Shown here piece after piece: positions 20,128 to 28,472 of a stretch of 64,000 bases of DNA. Both the position numbers and the translations under genes were made by a program. Position 1 is the first letter of the stretch; each line of letters begins with the position of its first letter. This DNA is from Bosea sp. PAMC 26642 (lineage in GTDB: Bacteria > Pseudomonadota > Alphaproteobacteria > Rhizobiales > Beijerinckiaceae): NCBI RefSeq assembly GCF_001562255.1, contig NZ_CP014301.1, positions 2,232,001 through 2,296,000 on the forward strand, read 5' to 3'. The notes beneath the pieces were generated by a model, which made no database searches, was not told the DNA's origin, and saw nothing but the letters and a program-made list of their open reading frames with translations.

Positions 20128-20634
20128 TCAGTTGGGGCGGGCGGTCCTGGCCGGGCTCTCGACTCCGCCATCGCGGATCACCGCGGCGAGATCGAGCAGC
20201 GCCACGATATCGGTGTCGAGCAGCACGAGACCCTCGATCAGCCCATGCTCGTCGCGCTCCAGATCGGGCGCGGGCCGTACGGCGCTGACCGGCACGTCGA
20301 CGATGTCCGAGACCGAGTCGACCAGCAGGCCGGCGACCTTGTCCTCGATATCGACGACGACGATGACATGGGTCGCCGTTGCGTCGGTCAGGCCGAGCCC
20401 GATCGAGGTGCGCAGGTCGTAGACCGCGAGAATGACGCCGCGCAGGTTCAGCACGCCCCGGACATGCGGAGCCGCGTGCGGCAGCGGCGTCGTCGCCTGC
20501 CAGCCCTTGATCTCACGGACCATGCCGACATCGATGCCGAAGGTGCGGTCGCCGACCTTGAAGGTCACGATCCGGCGCACCGCCGATTCCGGCTGCGCCG
20601 ACGAGAAATGCTTTTCGCCGAGTTGAAGGGTCAT
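20128..20634 (-). CDS. cheW: Chemotaxis coupling protein CheW
   Basis: Scaffold protein of 168 residues linking receptors to CheA. One CheW domain: IVTFKVGDRTFGIDVGMVRE, HVRGVLNLRGVILAVYDLR, ADAT-type strand then VVDIEDKVAGLLVDSVSDIV. ATG at 20634 lies two bases after the cheA stop. Slightly long for a CheW because of an N-terminal tail of about 20 residues. Confidence 0.95.
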   Translation of the reverse strand: MTLQLGEKHFSSAQPESAVRRIVTFKVGDRTFGIDVGMVREIKGWQATTPLPHAAPHVRGVLNLRGVILAVYDLRTSIGLGLTDATATHVIVVVDIEDKVAGLLVDSVSDIVDVPVSAVRPAPDLERDEHGLIEGLVLLDTDIVALLDLAAVIRDGGVESPARTARPN

Positions 20635-20636
20635 GA

Positions 20637-22994
20637 TCAGCCAGCCATTTTCAGTACGGGAGCGGGGGAACGTTCGCTGCTTGCGGCCAGCCGAAGCATC
20701 GAGTCGACGTCGAGGATCAGGGCGACGAGACCGTCACCGAGAATGGTCGCGGCGGAGGCACCGTTGACCGTGCCGTAATTGCCTTCGAGGCTCTTCACCA
20801 CGACCTGCTGCTGGCCGACGATTTCGTCGACCGCGATGCCGACATTGTCGCCACGCTCGGTCTCGGCGATGATGATGATGTTTTCGTTGGGAGTGCCGGT
20901 CGAACCCATCACCGCGCCCAGCCGATGCAGCGGGGTCACCTCGCCGCGCCAGCGCAAGACCTCCTGGCCGAAGGTCAGGTGTTCGATCGGCGTCGAGGCC
21001 AGATGCTGCGTCTCGATCACGCTGGCGATCGGGATGACGTAGCGGTCGTCGCCGCAGCGGATGACCATGCCTTCGAGCACGGCCAGCGTCAGCGGCAGGG
21101 CGAGCGTGAACTTGCAACCGCGGCCCGGCTCTGAGTCGACGCTGATGCGTCCGCCGAGCGATTCCACGTTGCGGCGCACCACGTCCATGCCGACGCCGCG
21201 GCCCGACACGTCGCTGATCACCTCCGCAGTCGAGAGACCCGCGGCGAAGATCAGCTGGTCGATCTCCTCGGGAGCGAGCTTCTCGTCGGCTCCGACGAGA
21301 CCGCGGGATTTCGCCTTGGCGAGCAGTTTCTCGCGCCCGATCCCGCGCCCGTCATCGGTGACGGAGATGACGATGCGGCCGGCACGATGTTCGGCGACCA
21401 GCTTGATCACGCCCTCGGGCGGCTTGCCGGCGGCGAGGCGGTCTTCCGGCGTCTCCAGCCCGTGATCCATCGAATTGCGGATCATGTGGGTCAGCGGATC
21501 GGCGAGTTCCTCGATGATCGTCTTGTCGACCTCGGTGTTCTCGCCTTCGAGCACGAGGCGCACTTCCTTGCCGAGCGTCTGGGCGAGCTCCCTAACCAGG
21601 CGCGGCATCCGCTGGAACACGGCTTTCACCGGCTGCGCGCGCACCGCCATGACATGGTCCTGCAGTTCGCGCGTCTGGCGCGACAATGTGAGGATGCCTT
21701 CGGCTGTCTTGGCGTAGATGTCGTAGGGCAGCGAGCGCACGCATTCGACCAGCATGGACTGCGTGATCACGATCTCGCCGACGAGATTCATCAGCTTGTC
21801 GATACGCTCGAGATCGACGCGTACGCTGACGGCCTGGCGCTGGCGCGCCGCCACCGCATCATTGGCCGGAGGACGCGGCGCCTGACGCGCGATGGCCGGC
21901 GACGGAGCCGCGGGCGCGGCAGGTGCGATATCGGGTTCGCCAGCGGCGGCAGGAGCCGGACCAAGCCTGGCCAGGATGGCCGACAGATCGGCCGCGACGT
22001 CCTGCGAAACTTCGGAAACATCGGCCGACGGCGCGGGCTCGGCCTCGAACACCGTAGAGGCGTCGTCCTTGGCAGCCGAGGCCAGCAACTCGACCTCGAA
22101 TTCCTCGCTCGACAGCGTGAAGTCGAATTTGCCGTAGACTTCCTCGACCGACATCTGCGTGCGCAGCAGGACGGTGAATCGCATCCAGCAATCGGTGACG
22201 TCGATCGTCTCCAGCGGCGGCACATGCGACAGGTCGCAGGTGATCGAGACGATGTCCTCCGCCGGCAGGATGGCGAAGACGGCGCGCGGCTCGATGACGC
22301 GGCGGAACAGATCGCTATCGGGCCGGATGCTCAGGCGGATGTCGTTGCCGGGCTTGAGCGGCGGCGTGCTGACGGCCGGCGTGTCGTCCCAGCCGTCGTC
22401 GGCGGCGACTGGTGCGCCGCCGGCCTTGGCTTCGACCATGGCGAGCAGGTTGCCGAGAGCCGCGAGGCCCGGAGGCGCGTCGTCTGCGGAAGCCGGCGCG
22501 GGCTTGGGGGCGGCTTTCTTCGCGGCGGGCTTGGCCGCTTCGGGCTGGACAGCACCGGCTTTGGCCGGGGCAGGTTTGACGGCTTCCGGCGCCGCGATCG
22601 CGGGCTTGGGGGCATCGGCTTGGCCGACCCGCTCGAGCGCTTCCAGCAGATCGGGGCGTGGCCGGGCCGGTTCGTCGTTGCGCGCGGCGGAAACGAGGTC
22701 GGCGACCGCGTCCGAGCAGCGCAGGAACAGGCTGAACGGCGCGTCCGCGATGGCGACGCGGCCCGAACGTAGATGGTCGAGCGATGCCTCGAAGACATGC
22801 GCGAAGGCCACGAGCTCGGTGCAGCCGAAGGCGCCCGCACCACCCTTGATCGAGTGGATGGCACGAAAGGCGGCGTTGACGTCCTCGGAGTCCGTCGAGC
22901 CCTCGTCGAGGGCCTGGAGCTTGAGTTCGAGCGCGCCGAGAAGCTCCTCGCACTCCTGGAAGAAGGTCTGCTTCAGTTCCGCCAACGGATCCAT
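20637..22994 (-). CDS. cheA: Chemotaxis histidine kinase CheA
   Basis: Kinase of 785 residues. Hpt domain about 1-105 with phospho-acceptor His47 in AIHSIKGGAGAFGC; an Ala/Pro linker; a P2-like regulator-binding region (about 220-310, FDFTLSSEEFEVELL); dimerisation helices (about 385-450, IDKLMNLVGEIVITQSML); ATPase with N-box HMIRNSMDHGLE and G-boxes DDGRGIGREK and GRGVGMDVVRR; C-terminal CheW-like domain to the end. All catalytic elements are intact. Follows cheY by 10 bases and precedes cheW by 2. Confidence 0.97.
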   Translation of the reverse strand: MDPLAELKQTFFQECEELLGALELKLQALDEGSTDSEDVNAAFRAIHSIKGGAGAFGCTELVAFAHVFEASLDHLRSGRVAIADAPFSLFLRCSDAVADLVSAARNDEPARPRPDLLEALERVGQADAPKPAIAAPEAVKPAPAKAGAVQPEAAKPAAKKAAPKPAPASADDAPPGLAALGNLLAMVEAKAGGAPVAADDGWDDTPAVSTPPLKPGNDIRLSIRPDSDLFRRVIEPRAVFAILPAEDIVSITCDLSHVPPLETIDVTDCWMRFTVLLRTQMSVEEVYGKFDFTLSSEEFEVELLASAAKDDASTVFEAEPAPSADVSEVSQDVAADLSAILARLGPAPAAAGEPDIAPAAPAAPSPAIARQAPRPPANDAVAARQRQAVSVRVDLERIDKLMNLVGEIVITQSMLVECVRSLPYDIYAKTAEGILTLSRQTRELQDHVMAVRAQPVKAVFQRMPRLVRELAQTLGKEVRLVLEGENTEVDKTIIEELADPLTHMIRNSMDHGLETPEDRLAAGKPPEGVIKLVAEHRAGRIVISVTDDGRGIGREKLLAKAKSRGLVGADEKLAPEEIDQLIFAAGLSTAEVISDVSGRGVGMDVVRRNVESLGGRISVDSEPGRGCKFTLALPLTLAVLEGMVIRCGDDRYVIPIASVIETQHLASTPIEHLTFGQEVLRWRGEVTPLHRLGAVMGSTGTPNENIIIIAETERGDNVGIAVDEIVGQQQVVVKSLEGNYGTVNGASAATILGDGLVALILDVDSMLRLAASSERSPAPVLKMAG

Positions 22995-23004
22995 GGATGC
23001 AGCC

Positions 23005-23364
23005 TCAGTTCTGATAGCGCGCGACGAGGCCGAGCAGGGTCTGGGGTTCGAATGGTTTCACCATCCAGGCACTGGCCCCCGCCCTCCGGCCTTCCGCCTT
23101 GATCTCGGCGCCGTTCTCGGTGGTGAGCACGATGATCGGCGTGTTCTGTCCCGCCGGCCGGGCACGGCAGGCACGGGTGAACTGGATCCCGTCCATCAGG
23201 GGCATGTTGAGGTCGGTGATCACCAGGTCGGGCTTGAACTCGTCGAAGGTGGTCAGGCCCTCTTCTCCGTTCTCGGCGGCGGCCACCTCGTGCCCGGCGC
23301 TGCGCAGTGTCAGGCAAAGCAGGCTGAGCAGGGTCTTGGTGTCGTCGATAGCCAGGATTTTCAT
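23005..23364 (-). CDS. cheY: CheY-type response regulator upstream of cheA
   Basis: Single receiver domain of 119 residues: IDDTKT pocket, phosphorylation site Asp51 in VITDLNMPLMDG, VLTTENG and MVKPFEP. In the Sinorhizobium and Agrobacterium operons the CheY just upstream of cheA (CheY1) drains phosphate from the kinase, and this gene holds the same place next to the STAS gene. The ATG at 23364 is used because upstream frame is unrelated and overlaps the STAS gene. Confidence 0.93.
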   Translation of the reverse strand: MKILAIDDTKTLLSLLCLTLRSAGHEVAAAENGEEGLTTFDEFKPDLVITDLNMPLMDGIQFTRACRARPAGQNTPIIVLTTENGAEIKAEGRRAGASAWMVKPFEPQTLLGLVARYQN

Positions 23365-23369
23365 CCAGA

Positions 23370-23651
23370 TCACTCCAGAACGAGGGCGCTTTGAGCGGGA
23401 TCGAAGCCGATCGCCTGCAGGGATTTGCGGCATTCCTCGGAAGCCGCTTTGAGACTGACCGAAAGCCCGCGCGCCTTGGCGCTCGTGGCGGCCGCATGGA
23501 GCAACTGGATCCAGAGGCTGGGCAGTGCACCCGCCGCTGCGCACTCGACGGCAATGCTCTCCTTCTGCTCCAGAGCCACCAGCAACTGGTTGCGGAACGC
23601 TGCGGCCTCTGAACGGCCGAGGAAGGGGGGAAGCGAGACGGTGATGACCAC
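23370..23651 (-). CDS. STAS-domain protein, CheS-like
   Basis: Small protein of about 93 residues with the beta-alpha pattern of a STAS/anti-anti-sigma fold: VVITVSLPPFLGRSEAAAFR, SIAVECAAAGALPSLWIQLL, AKARGLSVSLKAAS and a C-terminal SLQAIGF helix. It lacks the usual phosphorylatable DS motif. In Sinorhizobium meliloti a similar small STAS protein, CheS, binds CheA and speeds CheY1 dephosphorylation; length and operon place agree. The start is uncertain: GTG at 23651 begins at the fold, while the open frame reaches TTG at 23765. The stop is five bases before cheY. Confidence 0.72.
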   Translation of the reverse strand: MVITVSLPPFLGRSEAAAFRNQLLVALEQKESIAVECAAAGALPSLWIQLLHAAATSAKARGLSVSLKAASEECRKSLQAIGFDPAQSALVLE

Positions 23652-23853
23652 GATATCTGAACCTATGATTTGGCTCAGAGAGCATCGCGGCAAACTGGTA
23701 AAAATTTCACTAATCGAACGGGATCGCCGCAACGTTTCAGGCTTTTTGGCGGCGCGCTTGGTCAAGACGACCTTAAGGGCGGGTCAGTCTCGTCAGATGG
23801 CAGTTCTGCTCGCGACTGCGTCGCGGCCTGCGCTGCAGACCCCGTCGGGGGTA

Positions 23854-24321
23854 TCAGAACATGTTGTTGCTGATGGCACGTGGAACCAGAGAAATGCTGC
23901 CGCCCTGCTCCTTGTATTTGCGCGGGATGTTGATGATCCCCGACAGATGCAGCCACAGATTGTTCGGCGAGATCGGCTTGGTGATGATCTCATGCGCGCC
24001 TAACTTGGCCGCGTGGACGACCGAGCGGCGGTCCGCCCGTTCCATCATCACAAGCACCGGTGCCTTGGCGAAAGGCGATGTCTTGAACGAGCGCATCGAG
24101 GCCAGGCACTTCATGCTGCCGGCATCGGGCAGGTCCCAGTCGAGGATCACGATATTGGGCTGCTTCTGGATGAACATCGTCGCGGCCGAGGCTAGGTCCG
24201 AGGCCTCGAAGATGCGGTGCAGCTGTGCCTGATAGAGCATCGTCCGGATAATGCGCCGGTAGTGCGGGCTGGCATCGATCAGCAGCACCGACAAATTCGG
24301 GAATGACGGCGCAATATGCAT
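23854..24321 (-). CDS. Receiver-domain protein of the chemotaxis operon
   Basis: Response-regulator receiver of 155 residues with no output domain. Phosphorylation site Asp61 in IVILDWDLPDAG and the Lys of IITKPISPNNLW are present; the acidic pocket has one Asp (LLIDASPH) in place of the usual pair, which may weaken magnesium binding. About 25 residues follow the domain. It lies between the soluble chemoreceptor and the STAS gene, so it is a third receiver in the same operon besides two CheY proteins and CheB. Its role is unknown; a phosphate sink or adaptor is possible. Confidence 0.85.
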   Translation of the reverse strand: MHIAPSFPNLSVLLIDASPHYRRIIRTMLYQAQLHRIFEASDLASAATMFIQKQPNIVILDWDLPDAGSMKCLASMRSFKTSPFAKAPVLVMMERADRRSVVHAAKLGAHEIITKPISPNNLWLHLSGIINIPRKYKEQGGSISLVPRAISNNMF

Positions 24322-24445
24322 GATGCGGACCGACCCTTACGCGACGCAACAGCGCAGAACCTGCGCAAAACTCACGACGACAACTGCCGCCCAAAGCACC
24401 CGTTCTGGCGAACACTTCGTAGGACGAGGGCTGTCAATCCCGGCC

Positions 24446-25900
24446 TCAGGCACTGAGGCCGAAACGGAACCCGCCCCAGTGCCGGCCCTTGACCATGATC
24501 GGTGCCGACAGATCCTCCATCACCAGAAACTGCCCGCCCCCCATGTCGCGGCGATAGGTCTGCAGCAGGAACGGCTTCTTGTTTCGCGCTGCCGCCAGCC
24601 CCGTGCGATCGTCGAAGATGCGCCGGTTGCGGCAATTGGCATTGTTCCAGACCGGATCATGCCCCTGAGCCTGCGAATATTTCAGATTATGCGTCGGCAG
24701 GAAGCCGTTGCGATCGACGGCCGCGCAGAACACGACGCGCCGGTTCGAGGCGAGCAGCTTTTCCTGGATCGCCGGCAGGATGCGGTCCGTCAGGGCGACG
24801 AAACGGGTCATGTACTGGACTGGGTCGCTGCCCGCGATCGGCCGGTAAGCCTCGTCGAACAGATCGGCGTTCGTCAGTTCGCCGCGTGCCAGCGCATCCT
24901 CGAACAGGGCCGCGATCGTGCTCGCAGTCTCCATCGCCGTCGCGATCATCTCTGATTGGGCGGTGCGAACGCCGGAGGCCGCGATCGAGCCCAGGATCGC
25001 TTCGCTGATCGAGACCAGGGATTCCGCTCGGCGCGAAGCGCGTTCGAGGTTTTCGCTCGACATGTCGACGCCCAGGACGAGCGCCTTGAGATCGTCGCCG
25101 ACCTTGGCGAAGGCGACCGCATTGTCCCGCGTCGGCCCGGAAATGGCGTCGATATCCCCGATCAGCCCGACCACGGACCGGCTGAAACTGTCGAGTTCGC
25201 CTATATGCTGCGAGATACCTTGGCTTTCCTCGCTGGCACGACGTGCAGCGGCGGCATTGTCGCCGCTGCTGCGCGCCAGATTGTCGACAGCGTCGACCAG
25301 CGCCTCCAGCTGCTTCGCGCTGACCGCGGTGGCCTCGCGTGTCTGTTCGGCGAGATGCTTGACCGCGGCCGCGATCACCGCGAAGCCGCGCCCGGCCGCG
25401 CCGCTGCGCGCCGCCTCGACGCCGGCATTGATCGACAGGAGCTGGATCTCGCGGGTGATCGACTGGATGACGTCGCTGGCCGCCCTGACCTTCTGGGCCG
25501 TGCCCACGGCCTCGGTCAACGCATTCGAAATCGACTGCGCGCCTTGAGACAAGGCCTCGATGTCCGACTGTGCCGCACTGAGGCCAAGCTTCACCGCCCC
25601 GGTGACGCGCTCCAGCCCGCTCCTGACCACGGAGGCCGTCCTCTGCGCATCCTCGGCCGAATGCTGGATCGCCTGGTTGGCGCGCGAGACCTGCTCGACC
25701 GACGTGACGACGCTGTGCAGCCCGTCGGTCTGGCCTTCGAGCTGGCGCGTCACATCGCCGATGCTACCGGAGATATCGGTGATTTCCACGCCGAGCTTGC
25801 CGAAGCGCTCCGCGATCTCGCGCACGGCCTTGGCGGCGGCGGTATCGACAGGCGCATCCTCATTAGCCGGTGCCGGCAGTCTCAGAGCCTGCGCTTGCAT
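24446..25900 (-). CDS. Soluble methyl-accepting chemotaxis protein with C-terminal sensor module
   Basis: Chemoreceptor of 484 residues with no membrane segment, so cytoplasmic. The N-terminal two thirds is coiled coil with a divergent hairpin tip (IQLLSINAGVEAARSGAAG) in place of the usual [17 protein letters not shown]. The C-terminal part (about 350-484) is a compact domain with HNLKYSQ, NCRNRRIFDDRTGLAAA, LLQTYRRDMGGG and GRHWGGFRFGL, conserved in a group of receptors and likely the sensor. The ATG at 25900 follows GAGGAAG by about ten bases. First gene of the che operon. Ligand unknown. Confidence 0.88.
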   Translation of the reverse strand: MQAQALRLPAPANEDAPVDTAAAKAVREIAERFGKLGVEITDISGSIGDVTRQLEGQTDGLHSVVTSVEQVSRANQAIQHSAEDAQRTASVVRSGLERVTGAVKLGLSAAQSDIEALSQGAQSISNALTEAVGTAQKVRAASDVIQSITREIQLLSINAGVEAARSGAAGRGFAVIAAAVKHLAEQTREATAVSAKQLEALVDAVDNLARSSGDNAAAARRASEESQGISQHIGELDSFSRSVVGLIGDIDAISGPTRDNAVAFAKVGDDLKALVLGVDMSSENLERASRRAESLVSISEAILGSIAASGVRTAQSEMIATAMETASTIAALFEDALARGELTNADLFDEAYRPIAGSDPVQYMTRFVALTDRILPAIQEKLLASNRRVVFCAAVDRNGFLPTHNLKYSQAQGHDPVWNNANCRNRRIFDDRTGLAAARNKKPFLLQTYRRDMGGGQFLVMEDLSAPIMVKGRHWGGFRFGLSA

Positions 25901-25995
25901 GGCGTTGGGGCTTCCTCGGTTCTGGTTTTCTGCCCTGATCCTACGAAAACGCGGTAAAGCTGCGGTTAACAGGGGCTGCCGGCCCGGCGATTGCG

Positions 25996-26901
25996 TTAAA
26001 TCGCAGCGGCTTTTACCGGGCGAGAGCGGACCGGAAGCATGATCGAACCGGCGGCCGCGATCACCAGCGCGAGCCCGAGCCAGTCGCTCCATTGCGGCCG
26101 CTCGCCGAGCAGCACGACCGAGCCGAGCACGCCGACGGCCGGCACCATCAGCGTGCCGAGACTGGCAATCCCTGCGGGCAGCCTCGCGATCACGCTGAAC
26201 CAGAGGAAATAGGCCAGCGCCTGCGCACCGAGGATATGAAAGCCTAGCGCCGCCAGCGTGCGCGGTTGCAGCGGCTTGGGGACGGGCACGCCCTCGAACA
26301 CCAGCATACCGACCCCGGCGACGCAGCCGCCGATCAGCAACTGCCAGGCGGCGACGGTGACGGCCGGGGCCGAGACCGGCCAGCGCTTGCTGACGATCGT
26401 GCCCAGCGCCCAGCTCACGCTGGCGACGAGAGCAAGCCACAGCCCGAGGGAAAGGTTGCCGGCTGCGATCAGCGGCGCACCCAGCGCGGTGAGCCCGGCC
26501 GCCCCCAGTCCGATCCCGATCAGCCTGCGCCGGTCCAGCGGTTCGCCGAGCCAGAGCCGGGCCAGCAGCGTCGACCAGATCGGCATGGTGAAGGTCAGGA
26601 TCGCGGCGCGCGAGGTCGGCGCCGCCAGCTGCGCGAAGGCCAACAGCACGTTGAAGGCTGCGATCGAGAGAAAGCCGGCAAGCAACAGCCGGGGCCATTG
26701 CGCCCACGGCACCCCAAGCGGCTGCCGGCTCAGCAGCGCAACTGCGATAAGGACCAGGCCGGCGAAGGTCATGCCGCCGGCGCGCAGCGTCCAGGGTGCG
26801 ATCTCGCCCAGCGAAATCCGGACGGCCGGCCAGTTGAAGCCCCAGAGCAGGCCGAGAAGCGGGATGAGGAGAAGCGAGCGATTGGACGTCTGGAACATCA
26901 T
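25996..26901 (-). CDS. EamA/DMT-family transporter
   Basis: Drug/metabolite transporter of 301 residues with about ten membrane helices in two EamA repeats (LLLIPLLGLLWGFNWPAVRI at the start, ALAYFLWFSVIARLPAGIASL in the second). These proteins export amino acids, nucleosides or drugs, but substrate cannot be told. Two adjacent ATGs at 26901 and 26898. It lies 95 bases upstream of the first chemoreceptor on the same strand and reads away from the M20 peptidase in the same direction; not clearly in an operon. Confidence 0.9.
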   Translation of the reverse strand: MMFQTSNRSLLLIPLLGLLWGFNWPAVRISLGEIAPWTLRAGGMTFAGLVLIAVALLSRQPLGVPWAQWPRLLLAGFLSIAAFNVLLAFAQLAAPTSRAAILTFTMPIWSTLLARLWLGEPLDRRRLIGIGLGAAGLTALGAPLIAAGNLSLGLWLALVASVSWALGTIVSKRWPVSAPAVTVAAWQLLIGGCVAGVGMLVFEGVPVPKPLQPRTLAALGFHILGAQALAYFLWFSVIARLPAGIASLGTLMVPAVGVLGSVVLLGERPQWSDWLGLALVIAAAGSIMLPVRSRPVKAAAI

Positions 26902-26996
26902 GCGATCATGCCCGCCGCCGGTCCCATCCCGTCATGCCGAATCGGGCGGGTAGCGATGCGGGAAGCGACGGTTCGGCGTGAGGCGCCGTTGGACCC

Positions 26997-28286
26997 TCAC
27001 GCCGAAATGCTCTCGACCCCGCACCATTCCGCCACGAACAGCGCCATCGCTCCTGTGATCTTCTTCAGTGAGGCGAGGCTGCAGCGTTCGTCGAAGGCGT
27101 GGATGTTCTCCGATTTCGGCCCGTAGCACAGAGCGGGAATCTTGTCGTAGAGCGCATAGACGCGGGTATCGATATAGCCCGCCGTCATGAAGCTCTGGAG
27201 CGGCGCACCGACCGCCGCCTGATGCGCGCGCCCGAGCACGGCCTCCGCCTCGCTGCCGGGCTCCAGCACATAGCCCTCCGCATAGAAGCCGTTGAAGGTG
27301 ATCTGTGGCGGGTTGTTGGCGAGGAACATGTCTTGCCTGGCAAAGCCGCGCACGCAATCCTCGATACGCCGCGACAGCGTCTCGGCGCTCGTGCCCGGAT
27401 ACATGCTGATCCGGCAGTCGATCCGGCACCAGCACGGCACCGACGAGGCCCAGTCGCCGCCCTCGATCTTGCCGATGTTCAGGTTGATCGGATGCGCCAG
27501 TGCGTCGAAATGCTCGCGCCCGGCCTTCTCGGCGTTGAGCTCCGCCTCCAGCTGCCGCAAGGCGGCGATGACGCGATACGCGCCGTCGATCGCATTGGCG
27601 CCGCCCCCCATCTCGCGCACATGCATCGGCACGCCGCGCACCTCGACCTGGAACCAGAGCACGCCGACATTGGCGCGCACCAGCATCTCCTCCTCGGGCT
27701 CCGGAATCAGCACGGCATCGGCCCTGTAGCCGCGCAGATGCGTCATCAGAGCGCCGTTGCCGGTCGATTCCTCCTCGACCACGGATTGCAGGTAGAGCGT
27801 CGCCGCCGGTTGCAACCCGATGCGCCTCAACGCGTCGAGGCAGGCGAAATTCGCGCCCTGGCCGCACTTCATGTCGGCCCCGCCCCGGCCATAGAGCCAG
27901 TCACCCTCGATCACCGGATCGAAGGGCCGATGCGTCCACAGGCTTTCTGGTCCGGTCGGCACGACATCGACATGCGCCTGCAGGATCAGCGAGCGGCCGG
28001 TCTCCTCGCGTGGATGGTGGATGCCGACGACGATCGGCGCCTCCGAATGCGCCTCGGAAAACGGCGCCCCGCCCGGATGCGCTGCAATCGCGGCCCGGTC
28101 CATCGGGAAGCGGTCCATGGTGAAACCGCGCAGCTTCAGTTCCCGGAAGATGAAATCCTGACAGGCATGTTCCTCTCCGCGCAGCGAGGGAAAGCGGATC
28201 AGCTCCTGCGTAAAGGCGATCTGCTCGGCAAAGCCGGCCTCGACGGAAGCGAGAATCTTGTCGCGCAGGGCGGGATCGAGAGGCAT
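26997..28286 (-). CDS. M20-family metallopeptidase (ArgE/DapE-like deacylase)
   Basis: Zinc amidohydrolase of 429 residues. Metal and catalytic residues are visible: His in ILQAHVDVVPTG, bridging Asp in GRGGADMKCG, Glu pair in SVVEEESTGNGA, and a late His in SENIHAFDE. The dimerisation lid lies about 215-325. The ATG at 28286 begins MPLDPALRDKIL; longer in-frame starts run into the intergenic repeat. It follows the first oligopeptide ABC operon on the same strand by about 190 bases, so it may process imported peptides or N-acyl amino acids, though a repeat separates them. Confidence 0.9.
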   Translation of the reverse strand: MPLDPALRDKILASVEAGFAEQIAFTQELIRFPSLRGEEHACQDFIFRELKLRGFTMDRFPMDRAAIAAHPGGAPFSEAHSEAPIVVGIHHPREETGRSLILQAHVDVVPTGPESLWTHRPFDPVIEGDWLYGRGGADMKCGQGANFACLDALRRIGLQPAATLYLQSVVEEESTGNGALMTHLRGYRADAVLIPEPEEEMLVRANVGVLWFQVEVRGVPMHVREMGGGANAIDGAYRVIAALRQLEAELNAEKAGREHFDALAHPINLNIGKIEGGDWASSVPCWCRIDCRISMYPGTSAETLSRRIEDCVRGFARQDMFLANNPPQITFNGFYAEGYVLEPGSEAEAVLGRAHQAAVGAPLQSFMTAGYIDTRVYALYDKIPALCYGPKSENIHAFDERCSLASLKKITGAMALFVAEWCGVESISA

Positions 28287-28338
28287 GGGTCGGGCTCCGA
28301 GCAAGAGGGTTATCTTAAAGCGTCGCCAAACCCACGCC

Positions 28339-28446
28339 GTCATCCCGGACAAGCGGCGTCAGCCGCGCCGATCCGGGATCCATCATAGGGCACGACGGTG
28401 CTCTACGATGGATCCCGGATCTCCGCTTCGCTACGTCCGGGATGAC
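28339..28446. repeat. Intergenic palindromic repeat, family B, copy 1
   Basis: Starts GTCATCCCGGACAAGCGGCG and ends CTACGTCCGGGATGAC; the inner ATCCGGGATCCATCATAG pairs with CTACGATGGATCCCGGAT. The whole element can form one long hairpin between the ABC ATPase and M20 peptidase genes. Other copies at 31941 and 41914. Confidence 0.85.
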
Positions 28447-28472
28447 GGCGGAGGGTGTGACGACCGCCACAA

